NCBI RefSeq assembly: GCF_024218775.1
Contig: NZ_CP100404.1
Coordinates: 2,232,001-2,296,000 of the forward strand
Direction of reading: 5' to 3'
DNA from: Haloarcula marina
GTDB taxonomy: Archaea; Halobacteriota; Halobacteria; Halobacteriales; Haloarculaceae
DNA length: 64,000 nucleotides
The notes beneath the pieces are model-generated. The model searched no databases. It had not been told where the DNA came from and worked only from the letters and a program-made list of their open reading frames with translations. A program made the translations under genes and the position numbers. Positions 38,344 to 46,530 of the stretch are shown here, piece after piece (position 1 is the first letter of the stretch; each line of letters begins with the position of its first letter).

Positions 38344-38715
38344 ATGAGCGACGGCGGCGAACGGTTGGAAGTCTGGTGTGCCGGGAAGGACTGGTGTCCG
38401 ATTACGACGACGGCGAGTCTCATCGGCAAGAAGTGGCATCCGGTCATCGTCCATCGCCTGCTTACCGACGGCCCGTCGGGGTTCAACGACCTGAAGTCGA
38501 GCGTCGACGGCATCTCCTCGAAAGTACTCTCGGACAGCCTCGAAGACTTACAGGAGAAGGGACTGGTGGACCGCGCGGTCATCAGCGAGCAGCCCTTTCG
38601 CGTGGAGTACTCGCTGACCGAACGCGGTGCGTCGCTGGAACCCGTCATCACCGCGATGGCCGAATGGGGCCAAGAACACCTTCGGCCACCGGAGGAGGTC
38701 GACGGCGGTCGGTGA
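38344..38715 (+). CDS. HxlR-type (DUF24) winged-helix regulator
   Basis: A 123-residue regulator with the HxlR fold: LIGKKWHPVIVHRLL, then LKSSVDGISSKVLSDSLEDL (recognition helix) and the wing. Two N-terminal cysteines, C12 and C18 (WCAGKDWCP), occur. C18 aligns by eye with the redox- and quinone-sensing cysteine of Bacillus YodB/CatR. Those proteins control quinone-detoxifying enzymes, which matches the neighbouring flavoprotein and the dioxygenases nearby. The promoter region has repeated AGTTAC strings (38255, 38279 and 38296) that could be operator half-sites. The start is the ATG at 38344; an upstream TTG is possible. Confidence 0.85.
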   Translation: MSDGGERLEVWCAGKDWCPITTTASLIGKKWHPVIVHRLLTDGPSGFNDLKSSVDGISSKVLSDSLEDLQEKGLVDRAVISEQPFRVEYSLTERGASLEPVITAMAEWGQEHLRPPEEVDGGR

Positions 38716-38732
38716 CGACGCGCGTCGGTACT

Positions 38733-38909
38733 TCACACCCAGTCGGCGAGCGAGACGGTGTGGGTCGCCTGAATCCACGCGTCGTCCCGCTCGGTGTCGT
38801 AGATTATCGCGCTGTCGCCGGTCGTGACGGAGCGGTAGCTATCGAACCGGCCGGAGTCCGGGCCGGTCGTCGGGAGTCTGTCGTCGCCGTCGTGCGTTTT
38901 CGAAACCAT
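38733..38909 (-). CDS. Small haloarchaeal protein (DUF7331-like)
   Basis: A 58-residue protein whose conserved-looking core runs SYRSVTTGDSAIIYDTERDD followed by AWIQATHTVSL. This matches a short family widespread in haloarchaea, with no known function. It is convergent with the HxlR gene, with 17 bases between stops. The start ATG at 38909 is the only one that avoids a serine- and arginine-rich extension. Confidence 0.65.
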   Translation of the reverse strand: MVSKTHDGDDRLPTTGPDSGRFDSYRSVTTGDSAIIYDTERDDAWIQATHTVSLADWV

Positions 38910-39066
38910 GAATCGTGTGTTAAGGGGCGTCTGTCGACTAGGTAGTAAACTACCACTCGACGACAGATAGTGTCGCGGTAACCGGGGGGTAATCGAGGCC
39001 CCGGGACGGGACACCGGGCGAGGAGTTAACGTCGCTCGAACTGACAGGACCGTGGAGTGATTCGAG

Positions 39067-39930
39067 ATGCGCGACTCCGAGTTCGACCTCACGGCCCCCG
39101 AGTTGACCGAAGACGACTTCCTCACGCTCGACGACCCCTACTTCGACCCCGAGAACGTCGCCGTCGTCACCGGCGCGGCGTCCGGCATCGGTCGCGCGAC
39201 GTCGGTCGCCCTCGCCGCAAACGGCCTCACCGTCGTCGGCGCTGATATCGACACGGACGGCCTCGCGGAGACGGGCGACATCGCCGACGACTGCGGCGTG
39301 TCCGGCGTGTTCCACGGCGTCGAGACGGACCTGACCGCGGACGACGACGTCGAAGCGGTCGTCGACGCGGCCGCCGAGGAGGGCGACCTGCGCTTCGTCG
39401 CCAACATCGCCGGGATGCAACACATCGCGAGCATCCCCGAGTTCCCGATGACGGAGTACGACCGCCTGACGGACGTGATGCTCCGAGCGCCGTTCAAGGT
39501 GACACAGGCCGCGATGGCGCACATCCGAGACACCGACGACGGCGTCGGCGCTATCGCCAACATGTGCTCGGTCCACGGCCACTACGCGACGACGGACAAG
39601 GCGGCCTACATCACGGCGAAACACGGCCTCGTGGGGCTGACGCGGGCCATCGCCGCCGAGGGGGCGGGCGCGCTCCGGGGCTTCTCGGTGAGCGTCGGCT
39701 ACGTGCTGACGCCGCTGATGGTCGACCAAATCGAGGACACCGCCGCGGAACGCGGCATCTCCGAGCGGGAAGTCGTCGAGAACGTGATACTCGGACAGGC
39801 CCGGACGAAGGAGATGATGACCCCCGCGGAAGTCGCGAACCTGTTCGTCTTCGGGTGTTCGCGCCACGCGAAACACCTCAACGGCGGCGACTTGCTGTTC
39901 GACGGCGGCTACACGCACACTTACGAGTGA
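39067..39930 (+). CDS. Short-chain dehydrogenase, 3-hydroxybutyrate dehydrogenase-like
   Basis: A 287-residue SDR. The cofactor motif TGAASGIG lies at residues 35-42, the NAG-equivalent ANIAGMQ near 114-120, and the catalytic YxxxK in AAYITAKHG near residue 180. The C-terminal NGGDLLFDGGYTH is typical. The overall pattern (ASIPEFPMTEYD, YVLTPLM) is closest to D-beta-hydroxybutyrate dehydrogenases, which interconvert acetoacetate and 3-hydroxybutyrate. The ~30-residue acidic N-terminal extension is unusual. It stands alone. Confidence 0.83.
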   Translation: MRDSEFDLTAPELTEDDFLTLDDPYFDPENVAVVTGAASGIGRATSVALAANGLTVVGADIDTDGLAETGDIADDCGVSGVFHGVETDLTADDDVEAVVDAAAEEGDLRFVANIAGMQHIASIPEFPMTEYDRLTDVMLRAPFKVTQAAMAHIRDTDDGVGAIANMCSVHGHYATTDKAAYITAKHGLVGLTRAIAAEGAGALRGFSVSVGYVLTPLMVDQIEDTAAERGISEREVVENVILGQARTKEMMTPAEVANLFVFGCSRHAKHLNGGDLLFDGGYTHTYE

Positions 39931-39965
39931 AAATCCGGTCCGCCGGAAGTCCCGTGTCACGGGAC

Positions 39966-40271
39966 TCAGCCGTCCGTTCCGGTCCGACTCTGGACGTACA
40001 GATAACCGTCGGTGTCGAGTGTCACGCGCAGGCCGTCGTAGTTGAACGACACACTGAGGCCGTCCCCGTTCTCGCCGTACCGCCGGGAGAGGAGTGCGTC
40101 CAAGGCGTCGGGGTCGATGGCGTCGGCGAGCGGTGGCATCGCTTCCGTCTCTCGGCCGATGGCCTCGGCGATAGTCTCGACGAGGGTCACCGTCGGCGAC
40201 GTGACCGGCGACCACGACCCGCTAATCGGGTGCGGTAACGATAGTTCAGCGTCCGCGTCTTCTGTTGCCAT
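39966..40271 (-). CDS. HalOD1 output-domain protein
   Basis: A 101-residue single-domain protein. The helix TLVETIAEAIGRETEAMPPLADAIDPDALDAL, followed by a short beta-sheet ending VSFNYDGLRVTLDTDGYLYV, is the HalOD1 pattern. These haloarchaeal output domains are found alone or behind receiver and sensor domains, and their target is not known. Another HalOD1 gene is at 45017-45316. Confidence 0.83.
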   Translation of the reverse strand: MATEDADAELSLPHPISGSWSPVTSPTVTLVETIAEAIGRETEAMPPLADAIDPDALDALLSRRYGENGDGLSVSFNYDGLRVTLDTDGYLYVQSRTGTDG

Positions 40272-40458
40272 GCCGTGTCACGTACCGTCACCAAAGATTC
40301 CACCTCGGTGTCACATATAGCTACGTCGAACGTTCGGGTAAGACGCGCCCCATTCGCTCGCGAGTTGGTTCTCGCCGCACTTCGGCTACGTTCCACCTCG
40401 TCACCACCGGCGCAGACCGGCCCTGCCAGTTTTGCCCGTGCGCGCCCTAGGTCGGTGT

Positions 40459-40869
40459 ATGCCAGTCACTGACGACGACGAACTCCGTGAGATTCTCGGC
40501 TTGAACCGCGTCGCGGTCGTCGGGTGTTCCGCCAGTCCCGGGAAGGACGCCCACGAGATACCGAAGTACCTCATCGAGCAGGGATACGACGTTGTTCCAG
40601 TGAACCCCTTCGCCGACGAGATATTCGGCCGCGAAGTGTACGATTCGCTCGCCGACGTGCCCGGCGAAGTGGACATCGTCGACGTGTTCCGACCGAGCGA
40701 AGAGGTCAGCGGCATCGTCGACGAGGCGTTGGCCCGCGATGACGACGCCGTCATCTGGTTGCAGTTGGGCATCCACGACGACGAGGCCGTCGAACGCGCC
40801 GAGGAGGCCGGTCGCCGCGTGGTGCAGGACCGCTGTATGAAGCCGACTCACCAGCGTCTCCTAGCCTAA
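40459..40869 (+). CDS. CoA-binding protein (YccU-like)
   Basis: A 136-residue Rossmann-fold CoA-binding domain protein. The nucleotide loop VAVVGCSASPGKDAHEIPKYL is at residues about 13-33, with VDIVDVFRPSEEV near 75 and a final DRCMKPTHQRL that carries the family's conserved Cys. Single-domain relatives bind CoA or acyl-CoA, but their role is unclear. The ATG at 40459 matches the family length. It is convergent with the large GH3 gene, with four bases between them. Confidence 0.88.
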   Translation: MPVTDDDELREILGLNRVAVVGCSASPGKDAHEIPKYLIEQGYDVVPVNPFADEIFGREVYDSLADVPGEVDIVDVFRPSEEVSGIVDEALARDDDAVIWLQLGIHDDEAVERAEEAGRRVVQDRCMKPTHQRLLA

Positions 40870-40873
40870 CGGG

Positions 40874-43669
40874 TTACTCCCGAATCCGTCGCACCGCTTC
40901 GGCGGCGACGCCGACCAGCGCGGCACCGACGGTAAAGCCCGGTCCGGACCCGCCGGTAGTCGACTCGGCCGTCGACTGCGCCGCCTCGGTGTCGGCGTCG
41001 GTCGCACTCTCCGCAGGGGTAGTTGTCGCGGTTTCCGTCTCGGTCGTGGACTGCCCGGAGTCGCTCCCGCTATCCGAACTGCCCTCCGATAGTGACCCGA
41101 CCAGTTCGACGGTCGCCTCGCCGCGGATATCCCGGGACGATGCCCCGACGAGAACGTCGAACTCGCCGTTCTCGACCGTCCAGGAGTCCGTCTCCGTCGA
41201 CCAGTACTGGAACGCGTCCGCACCCAGCGACACCTCGACGGTGCGGGTCCCGCCCGCCGGAACCTCCACCTTCTGGATACCCTTCAGTTCCTTAGGCGGG
41301 CGCTCGACGACGGGGTCTCGCTCCCCCACGTACACCTGCACGGCCTCGCTGGCGGCCACGTCGCCGGTGTTGGTCACGTCGACGCTGACCGTGACGCCCT
41401 CCTCCGGGGTCGTCGTCGAGCGAGACAGCGAGACCGACCCGTACTCGAAGTCGGCGTAGGACTCGCCGTGACCGAAGGGAAACAGCGGTTCGATGTCCGC
41501 CTCGTCGAAGTGCCGATAGCCGACGAAGACACCCTCGTCGTAGAAGACGTTCCCGTCCACACCCGGATAGGCGCGGCCTTCGTCGGGCAGTGAAGTGACC
41601 TCCCCCGGGAGGTAGTCGTCAAGGGATGCCGCGAAGGTGACCGGCGTCTTCCCCGAGGGAACCACCTCGCCGAACAGGAGTTTCGCCACGGCGGTCCCCG
41701 CTTCCTGTCCGGGGAACCACGTCTGCATGATGGCGGGCACGTCCTCGACCCACGGCATCGCCACCGGCGTCTCGGTGTTCAACAGGAGAACGGTGTCCTC
41801 GTTCGCGGCGGCCACCTGCGAAACGACTTCGTCCTGATTGCCCGGCAACGAGAACTCGTGTCGGTCGTCTCCATAGAAGGTGTCACTGCGGGCGAGGACG
41901 ACAGCCACCTCCGCGTCAGCGGCCGCGTCCACCGCGGCCTCGATGGCAGACGGTCGGTTCCACTCGAGTCGGACCGGGGCCGTCCCGACTGCGTCGACGC
42001 GAATCTCGTACGTCTCGCCCGCCTCCAAGGTGAGCGCCGCTTCCTCCCCCTTCGGGCCGAAGAACCCGCCCCCCTCGTTTTCGACGACCGTCTCGCCGTC
42101 GACGGTGAGACTGCTCGCGGCCTGACTCGTGAGCGTGAACGCGAACGTCCCCGACTCGGGCGCGGTGAGCGTCGCTTCCCAGCGAACCGTGACGGTGTCG
42201 CCGTCGAAGGCGTCCCGTTCCTCGCCGGTCAGTTCGACCGCGTCGACGCGTTCGCTCCGCGTCGGCGACCCCGACCAGTCCCCGTTAGCGTACACCCGGC
42301 GAGTGAACCCGTCGCCGCCGTCGTTCCCGTGGGCGGGCGTGAACGCGTCCGGCCCCGCGAGTTCGGACTGCTCCGTCGACACCGTCGTCACCGACACGTC
42401 GTCGGCGACCTGTTCGATGCCCTCGGTGAGACCGACCCGCCGGAGCGCGGTGACGGTGTCGCTCCCGCCGATACCCTCCTTGAACTCGGTCGGCGTCGGG
42501 CCCACGATGGCGACGTCGCTCACGTCCTCGTCCAACGGCAACAGGTCCCCTTCGTTCTGGAGAAGGACCGACCCCTCCTCGGCCATCTGCTCGGCCAGCG
42601 AGAAGTGCTCGTCGGTCCCTCGTGCGGGTTCGCTCCCGACCTGGTCGCCCCCGAGTGCGCCGATTTCCTGCTGTGACCGGAGGCCGCGAAGTACCTGCCG
42701 GTCGACGACGCCCTCGCGCAAGCGGTCGGCTTCGACGGCCGACGCCAGCGACTCCCCGAAGTGGTTCGCCGACGGCATCTCGATGTCCAATCCGCTGACC
42801 GCCGCGTCGACGGTGCTGTGGGTCCCGCCCCAGTCGGAGACGACGAACCCCTCGAACCCCCAGTCTTCGCGCAGAATCTCTTCGAGGAGGTAGTCGTGTT
42901 CGGAACAGTAGGTCCCGTTGACGCGGTTGTAAGCAGGCATGACTGCTCCGGCGTCGCCTTCGGTGACCGCCTCGCGGAACGGCGGGCAGTAAATCTCTCG
43001 GAGCGCTCGCTCGCCCACCACGACGTTGTGCTCCGAGGTCGAGAAGTAGTCGTAGACGTTCCCCGTCGTACTCGCCTGATTGTACGCGACGAAGTGTTTC
43101 AGCGTCGCGACGACGCCCTCAGACTGGACGGCCGACGTGTACTCGCGGGCCATCTGCGCCGAGAGGTACGGGTCCTCGCCGTACGTCTCACCGCCGCGGG
43201 CGTGTAGCGGGACGCGGAACGTGTCCATCGACGGCCCGAGGAGAATCTGCACGTCGCCGTCTTTCACCTCGCGGGCGATTGCCTCGCCCTGTCGTGCCGG
43301 CAACTCCGGGTCGAACGTCGCCGCGACGGCGATTGGATGCGGAAACGCCGTCGTGGGGTCGCCCAATCGCGCGCCAGTCGGCCCGTCTGCCATCCCCATT
43401 CCGGGCACGTCGAGTCGTTCGACGCCTTCGAGGTAGCCCGCGATACCGCTCGGGCCACCGCTACCCCCGTGTGTCCTCCGAACTTTCTCTTCTAAGGTCA
43501 TCTCCGAGACGAGCGCCCCGAGGTCGTCAGTTCCCTCCTGTGCGGCCGTCACACCGGCCGCTCCGAAGAGAGACGCCGCTGCCGCTACCGCCCCCGTCGA
43601 CCGCATGAACGTTCGCCGGGACGTGCCACTTCCGTCGCCACCGTCAGTCAGATTTGGTTCGTCTGCCAT
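40874..43669 (-). CDS. Secreted GH3 beta-glucosidase with PA14 insert and PGF-CTERM anchor
   Basis: A 931-residue exported enzyme. The Tat signal is SRRTFMRSTGAVAAAAS near residues 16-32. A GH3 TIM barrel follows (VVSDWGGTHSTVD near 270 holds the nucleophile Asp; KHFVAYNQ near 196). The alpha/beta domain is interrupted by a PA14-like carbohydrate-binding insert (about 455-575), then comes a fibronectin III-like domain (about 720-830). After a Ser/Thr/Glu-rich spacer the protein ends in GPGF plus a hydrophobic helix and RRIRE, the PGF-CTERM signal cut by archaeosortase A for lipid anchoring. It degrades extracellular beta-glucosides. It is divergent from a TrmB-like regulator. Confidence 0.9.
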   Translation of the reverse strand: MADEPNLTDGGDGSGTSRRTFMRSTGAVAAAASLFGAAGVTAAQEGTDDLGALVSEMTLEEKVRRTHGGSGGPSGIAGYLEGVERLDVPGMGMADGPTGARLGDPTTAFPHPIAVAATFDPELPARQGEAIAREVKDGDVQILLGPSMDTFRVPLHARGGETYGEDPYLSAQMAREYTSAVQSEGVVATLKHFVAYNQASTTGNVYDYFSTSEHNVVVGERALREIYCPPFREAVTEGDAGAVMPAYNRVNGTYCSEHDYLLEEILREDWGFEGFVVSDWGGTHSTVDAAVSGLDIEMPSANHFGESLASAVEADRLREGVVDRQVLRGLRSQQEIGALGGDQVGSEPARGTDEHFSLAEQMAEEGSVLLQNEGDLLPLDEDVSDVAIVGPTPTEFKEGIGGSDTVTALRRVGLTEGIEQVADDVSVTTVSTEQSELAGPDAFTPAHGNDGGDGFTRRVYANGDWSGSPTRSERVDAVELTGEERDAFDGDTVTVRWEATLTAPESGTFAFTLTSQAASSLTVDGETVVENEGGGFFGPKGEEAALTLEAGETYEIRVDAVGTAPVRLEWNRPSAIEAAVDAAADAEVAVVLARSDTFYGDDRHEFSLPGNQDEVVSQVAAANEDTVLLLNTETPVAMPWVEDVPAIMQTWFPGQEAGTAVAKLLFGEVVPSGKTPVTFAASLDDYLPGEVTSLPDEGRAYPGVDGNVFYDEGVFVGYRHFDEADIEPLFPFGHGESYADFEYGSVSLSRSTTTPEEGVTVSVDVTNTGDVAASEAVQVYVGERDPVVERPPKELKGIQKVEVPAGGTRTVEVSLGADAFQYWSTETDSWTVENGEFDVLVGASSRDIRGEATVELVGSLSEGSSDSGSDSGQSTTETETATTTPAESATDADTEAAQSTAESTTGGSGPGFTVGAALVGVAAEAVRRIRE

Positions 43670-43714
43670 CAGAAGCACGAATTGTGCGCCAATAAATAAA
43701 CATTTGCATGATTA

Positions 43715-43730
43715 TTGGGCCCAAAATTGG
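43715..43730. promoter_or_regulatory. Overlapping palindromes between GH3 and TrmB-like genes
   Basis: TTGGGCCCAA (43715-43724) and CCAAAATTGG (43721-43730) are both perfect 10-bp palindromes sharing four bases. They lie in a very AT-rich 180-base divergent region. On the minus strand the site is about 15-25 bases upstream of a TATA-like TTTATTTATT at 43690-43701 for the GH3 gene, a position suited to activation of that promoter. Confidence 0.5.
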
Positions 43731-43850
43731 AATATATTTTTCAAAGTCACAAAATCTTTTGATTCGATTACGCCCACGGCGAAAACATAATCTCCCCGAC
43801 ATCAAATCGATACAGTGATTACGGGACCTCCGTCAATGTGGCCTATCTCC

Positions 43851-44906
43851 ATGGGTCAGGACACCACTCTCGTCGACCGGCTCCAGCAGTTCGGGTTCAC
43901 CGAGACGGAAGCCAGCGTATATCTTGCAGTGGTGGAGCGCGGCGAAGCGACGCCGAGCACCATCGCCTCTGCGGCCGGCGTCTCCTCGAGTTACGTCTAT
44001 CAGCTCTGTACCCAACTGGAACAGCACGGCGTCGTTTCCGTCGAGGACCACCACTCGCCGACGCGGGTGCGGGCAGCACCGCCGTCGGAAGCGCTCCAAG
44101 CCCGATTGGAGACGATGAGCGAGACGATGGAGGAGGTTGCCGACCGATACGAACGCCCCTCGAAAGACTTCGAGGCGCTGGAAGTCGTGCGTTCTCGGCC
44201 GACCCTGCACAAGCGGTTCAGACAGGCCATCGAGAGCGCCACCGAGGAGGTGTTCGCGGTCGTCCCCGCGGAGATGGTTCCAGAGATTGCCGACGCGCTC
44301 GAAGACGCGGTCGAACGGGACGTCTTCGTCTTGCTCGCTATCGCCGGGTCGACGGACGCGTTCCAGAACGAGACGCTGTCCAACGTCGCCACCGTCGTCC
44401 GGTCGGGGGTCAGAGGGATGACGGTGTGTCTCACGTCCGACCGTTCACGAGGCATCATCTCACCGGCGGAGATGCTCGACTGGAAACACGGCGACGCGGA
44501 GGCGATACACTTCGAGAACCGCACAGTCTCACTCTCGGTCGAGAGCGCGTTTCTGGGCTCGATGTGGCCCGCCTCGGAGGAACTGCTGCTCCGTCGCCCC
44601 ACCCCGCTACCCGAATCGTACGACAGTTTCAGACGGGCCGTCTACGACGCGACGCTCCACCACCGTACGGGCCGAAACGTCGCCGTGACCTTCCGGGCAC
44701 GCCCCACAAACACGACGGAGACGCCGACCGAACGGACCGGGACGCTGGCAGGGACCAGACAGGGCCTCGTCGAGGAACGCGACGTGGAGTTCGGGATGGA
44801 GAACTCAATTCTCGTGGAGACGGACGAGGGTGAAGTCAGCGTGGGCGACATCGGGGCGTTCCTCGAGGACTACAAAGCGGAACACGTCTGGCTCGAACCG
44901 CTGTAG
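43851..44906 (+). CDS. TrmB-like sugar-responsive regulator
   Basis: A 351-residue TrmB-family regulator. The N-terminal winged helix (LQQFGFTETEASVYLAVVERGEAT; SSSYVYQLCTQLEQHGVV) spans about residues 7-75, followed by a short coiled coil. A phospholipase D-like sugar-sensing region (about 105-235) and a C-terminal beta-rich domain complete the protein. Archaeal TrmB proteins bind sugars and control sugar transport and metabolism genes. Divergence from the secreted GH3 gene suggests direct control of it. The ATG at 43851 was chosen; an ATG at 43836 adds five residues. Confidence 0.87.
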   Translation: MGQDTTLVDRLQQFGFTETEASVYLAVVERGEATPSTIASAAGVSSSYVYQLCTQLEQHGVVSVEDHHSPTRVRAAPPSEALQARLETMSETMEEVADRYERPSKDFEALEVVRSRPTLHKRFRQAIESATEEVFAVVPAEMVPEIADALEDAVERDVFVLLAIAGSTDAFQNETLSNVATVVRSGVRGMTVCLTSDRSRGIISPAEMLDWKHGDAEAIHFENRTVSLSVESAFLGSMWPASEELLLRRPTPLPESYDSFRRAVYDATLHHRTGRNVAVTFRARPTNTTETPTERTGTLAGTRQGLVEERDVEFGMENSILVETDEGEVSVGDIGAFLEDYKAEHVWLEPL

Positions 44907-45016
44907 GTCGTTCCGGACCCGCCGAAGCGACTCTCGCTTGCCGGCTGTTTCAAATCGTGATAACACCGGTCGGTATTCATTAGCAAGTAACACGATGTGG
45001 TATACGATTGTGTTCG

Positions 45017-45316
45017 ATGACGGGTACTGAACGTGCCGACGAAGCCCGCTACAGCGGTCACGACGAGCAGATACGACATCGGTTCGACTGGGCCGAAACA
45101 TCCCCGAGCGAAGCGGTCAGTCGCGTCGTCAGCGTGGCGTCGAATCGCGGGGTGACCGCGGTCGAACCGCTGTACGAGTCCGTCGACTTGGGCGCAGTGG
45201 ACCAGTTACTGCAATCGACGTCGTCGGATAAATTCGAACTCACGTTCGTGCACGATGGCTTCCGTATCTGCGTGCAGAGGGACGGCGAAGTCGTCGCCAC
45301 GCCCGTCGACGAATGA
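45017..45316 (+). CDS. HalOD1 output-domain protein
   Basis: A 99-residue HalOD1 protein: FDWAETSPSEAVSRVVSVAS, then VEPLYESVDLGAVDQLL and a C-terminal FTFV-like sheet (KFELTFVHDGFRICVQRDGEV). A TATA-like GGTATACGATT at 45000-45008 lies very close to the start, and the better promoter candidate is further up near 44975. It is a small signalling output module of unknown target. Confidence 0.83.
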   Translation: MTGTERADEARYSGHDEQIRHRFDWAETSPSEAVSRVVSVASNRGVTAVEPLYESVDLGAVDQLLQSTSSDKFELTFVHDGFRICVQRDGEVVATPVDE

Positions 45317-45398
45317 CCCGCCACGACGCCGACGACCCCCGTCGAACGGGACCGCGGAGAAGCCAACCGTTTTCCTCGCCGACGGCCTGACTCCTGGT

Positions 45399-45632
45399 AT
45401 GGACGCAGACGAAGTCAAAGCCCTCATCGAAGCCGAGATTCCCGACGCCGACGCGACGGTGACGACACCGCGGGACCCAGACGACGACAAGCACTACGCC
45501 GTCGAGGTAGTCTCGCCAGCCTTCGAGGGCGAGTCGCTAGTCGACCAGCATCAACTCGTCCACGACGCCCTCGGCGAGCACCTGACGCGGGACATCCACG
45601 CCATCGAACTCCGCACGTCGACGCCCGAGTGA
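45399..45632 (+). CDS. BolA-family protein
   Basis: A 77-residue BolA protein. The helix-turn segment DADEVKALIEAEIPDADATV and the C-terminal helix pair SLVDQHQLVHDALGEHLTRDIHAIELRT are the family core, with H in DQHQLVHDAL as the invariant Fe-S partner histidine region. BolA proteins form [2Fe-2S] heterocomplexes with monothiol glutaredoxins in iron and redox control. The glutaredoxin gene follows 60 bases downstream on the same strand, a strong functional match. The ATG at 45399 gives the normal family size. Confidence 0.88.
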   Translation: MDADEVKALIEAEIPDADATVTTPRDPDDDKHYAVEVVSPAFEGESLVDQHQLVHDALGEHLTRDIHAIELRTSTPE

Positions 45633-45692
45633 GCGGTCCCGCCCGAAGGGAACGGCGGTACGCATTTCCCTGCCCGACTGTTACGAGGGGAC

Positions 45693-46031
45693 ATGAGCTT
45701 CGAACCAGAAGAACTCTCGCGCGAGGAAGTCCAGACGAAGGTCGCAGAGACAATCGAGAACAACGAGGTGGCCCTGTTCATCAAGGGGACCGAACTGATG
45801 CCCCAGTGTGGCTACTCGCGGAAGGCGTTGGGCCTCATCGGCCAGTACCGCGACGACGTGGCGACGGTGAACGTCCTCACGGCGACGGAGGCGTACCGCG
45901 AGGCCCTATCGGAGTACAGCGGCCGCGAGACGATTCCGCAGACGTTCGTCGACGGCGAGTTCGTCGGCGGGAGCGACATCCTAGAGCAGTTAGACGAGAA
46001 CGGCGAACTGGAACAGACCCTGCAGGCGTAA
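45693..46031 (+). CDS. Monothiol glutaredoxin-like protein (CGYS)
   Basis: A 112-residue glutaredoxin fold. The active site is C39 in MPQCGYSRKAL, a monothiol variant of the CGFS motif. The cis-proline region is GRETIPQTFVDGEFVGGSDIL, typical of Grx4/Grx5-type Fe-S carriers. Haloarchaea use gamma-glutamylcysteine rather than glutathione, so the thiol ligand may differ. It is paired with the BolA gene upstream and probably carries a shared [2Fe-2S] cluster. Confidence 0.92.
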   Translation: MSFEPEELSREEVQTKVAETIENNEVALFIKGTELMPQCGYSRKALGLIGQYRDDVATVNVLTATEAYREALSEYSGRETIPQTFVDGEFVGGSDILEQLDENGELEQTLQA

Positions 46032-46146
46032 CCGTCGCTGGTCGCGTCGGGCGCGAAGAAAGCGGCTTTTCGGCGGTGAGCGGGTCGCGAGCGGCCGCGT
46101 CGGTCGGCGGCCGCCGCACTCGGCCAGTATCCTCGGTCAGCAGTCG

Positions 46147-46320
46147 TCAGTCGTCGTCTTTCATCTCGCCGAGGCGGTCGACGAGGTCGCTGGTCGACGC
46201 TTCGGTGTCGAACGACACCTCGCCGTCGTGGTCGTTCTCGTGGACGGCCACGCCGTCGTCGTCGTCCGTGTCCACGTTCTGGTCTTTCTGCTCGGACTCG
46301 TCGTAGCTACCAAAACCCAT
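46147..46320 (-). CDS. Small acidic haloarchaeal protein (DUF5786-like)
   Basis: A 57-residue, very acidic protein beginning MGFGSYDESEQ and ending in the helix TSDLVDRLGEMKDDD. This start and end pattern is shared by a short haloarchaeal family without known function. The gene is independent, on the minus strand between glutaredoxin and FttA. It is short enough to be missed by gene finders. Confidence 0.72.
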   Translation of the reverse strand: MGFGSYDESEQKDQNVDTDDDDGVAVHENDHDGEVSFDTEASTSDLVDRLGEMKDDD

Positions 46321-46530
46321 AGTAGGAGGGAGTGGCCTCGGCGACTAAAAACGGACGATGTCCACGCTCGTCGGCGAGCGGTATCGCGTCACACGCCCCC
46401 ATCGAGTCCTCGCCGAAGTCGTCCCACGAAGCAAAGGTTCTTATCCGTGGTCGCTTATCGGCTAGATAACGACATTCGATAGCCGTTGTTCTTCGACGGC
46501 CGAAGTCTCCAATCGCAGTTTCCCGCATAC

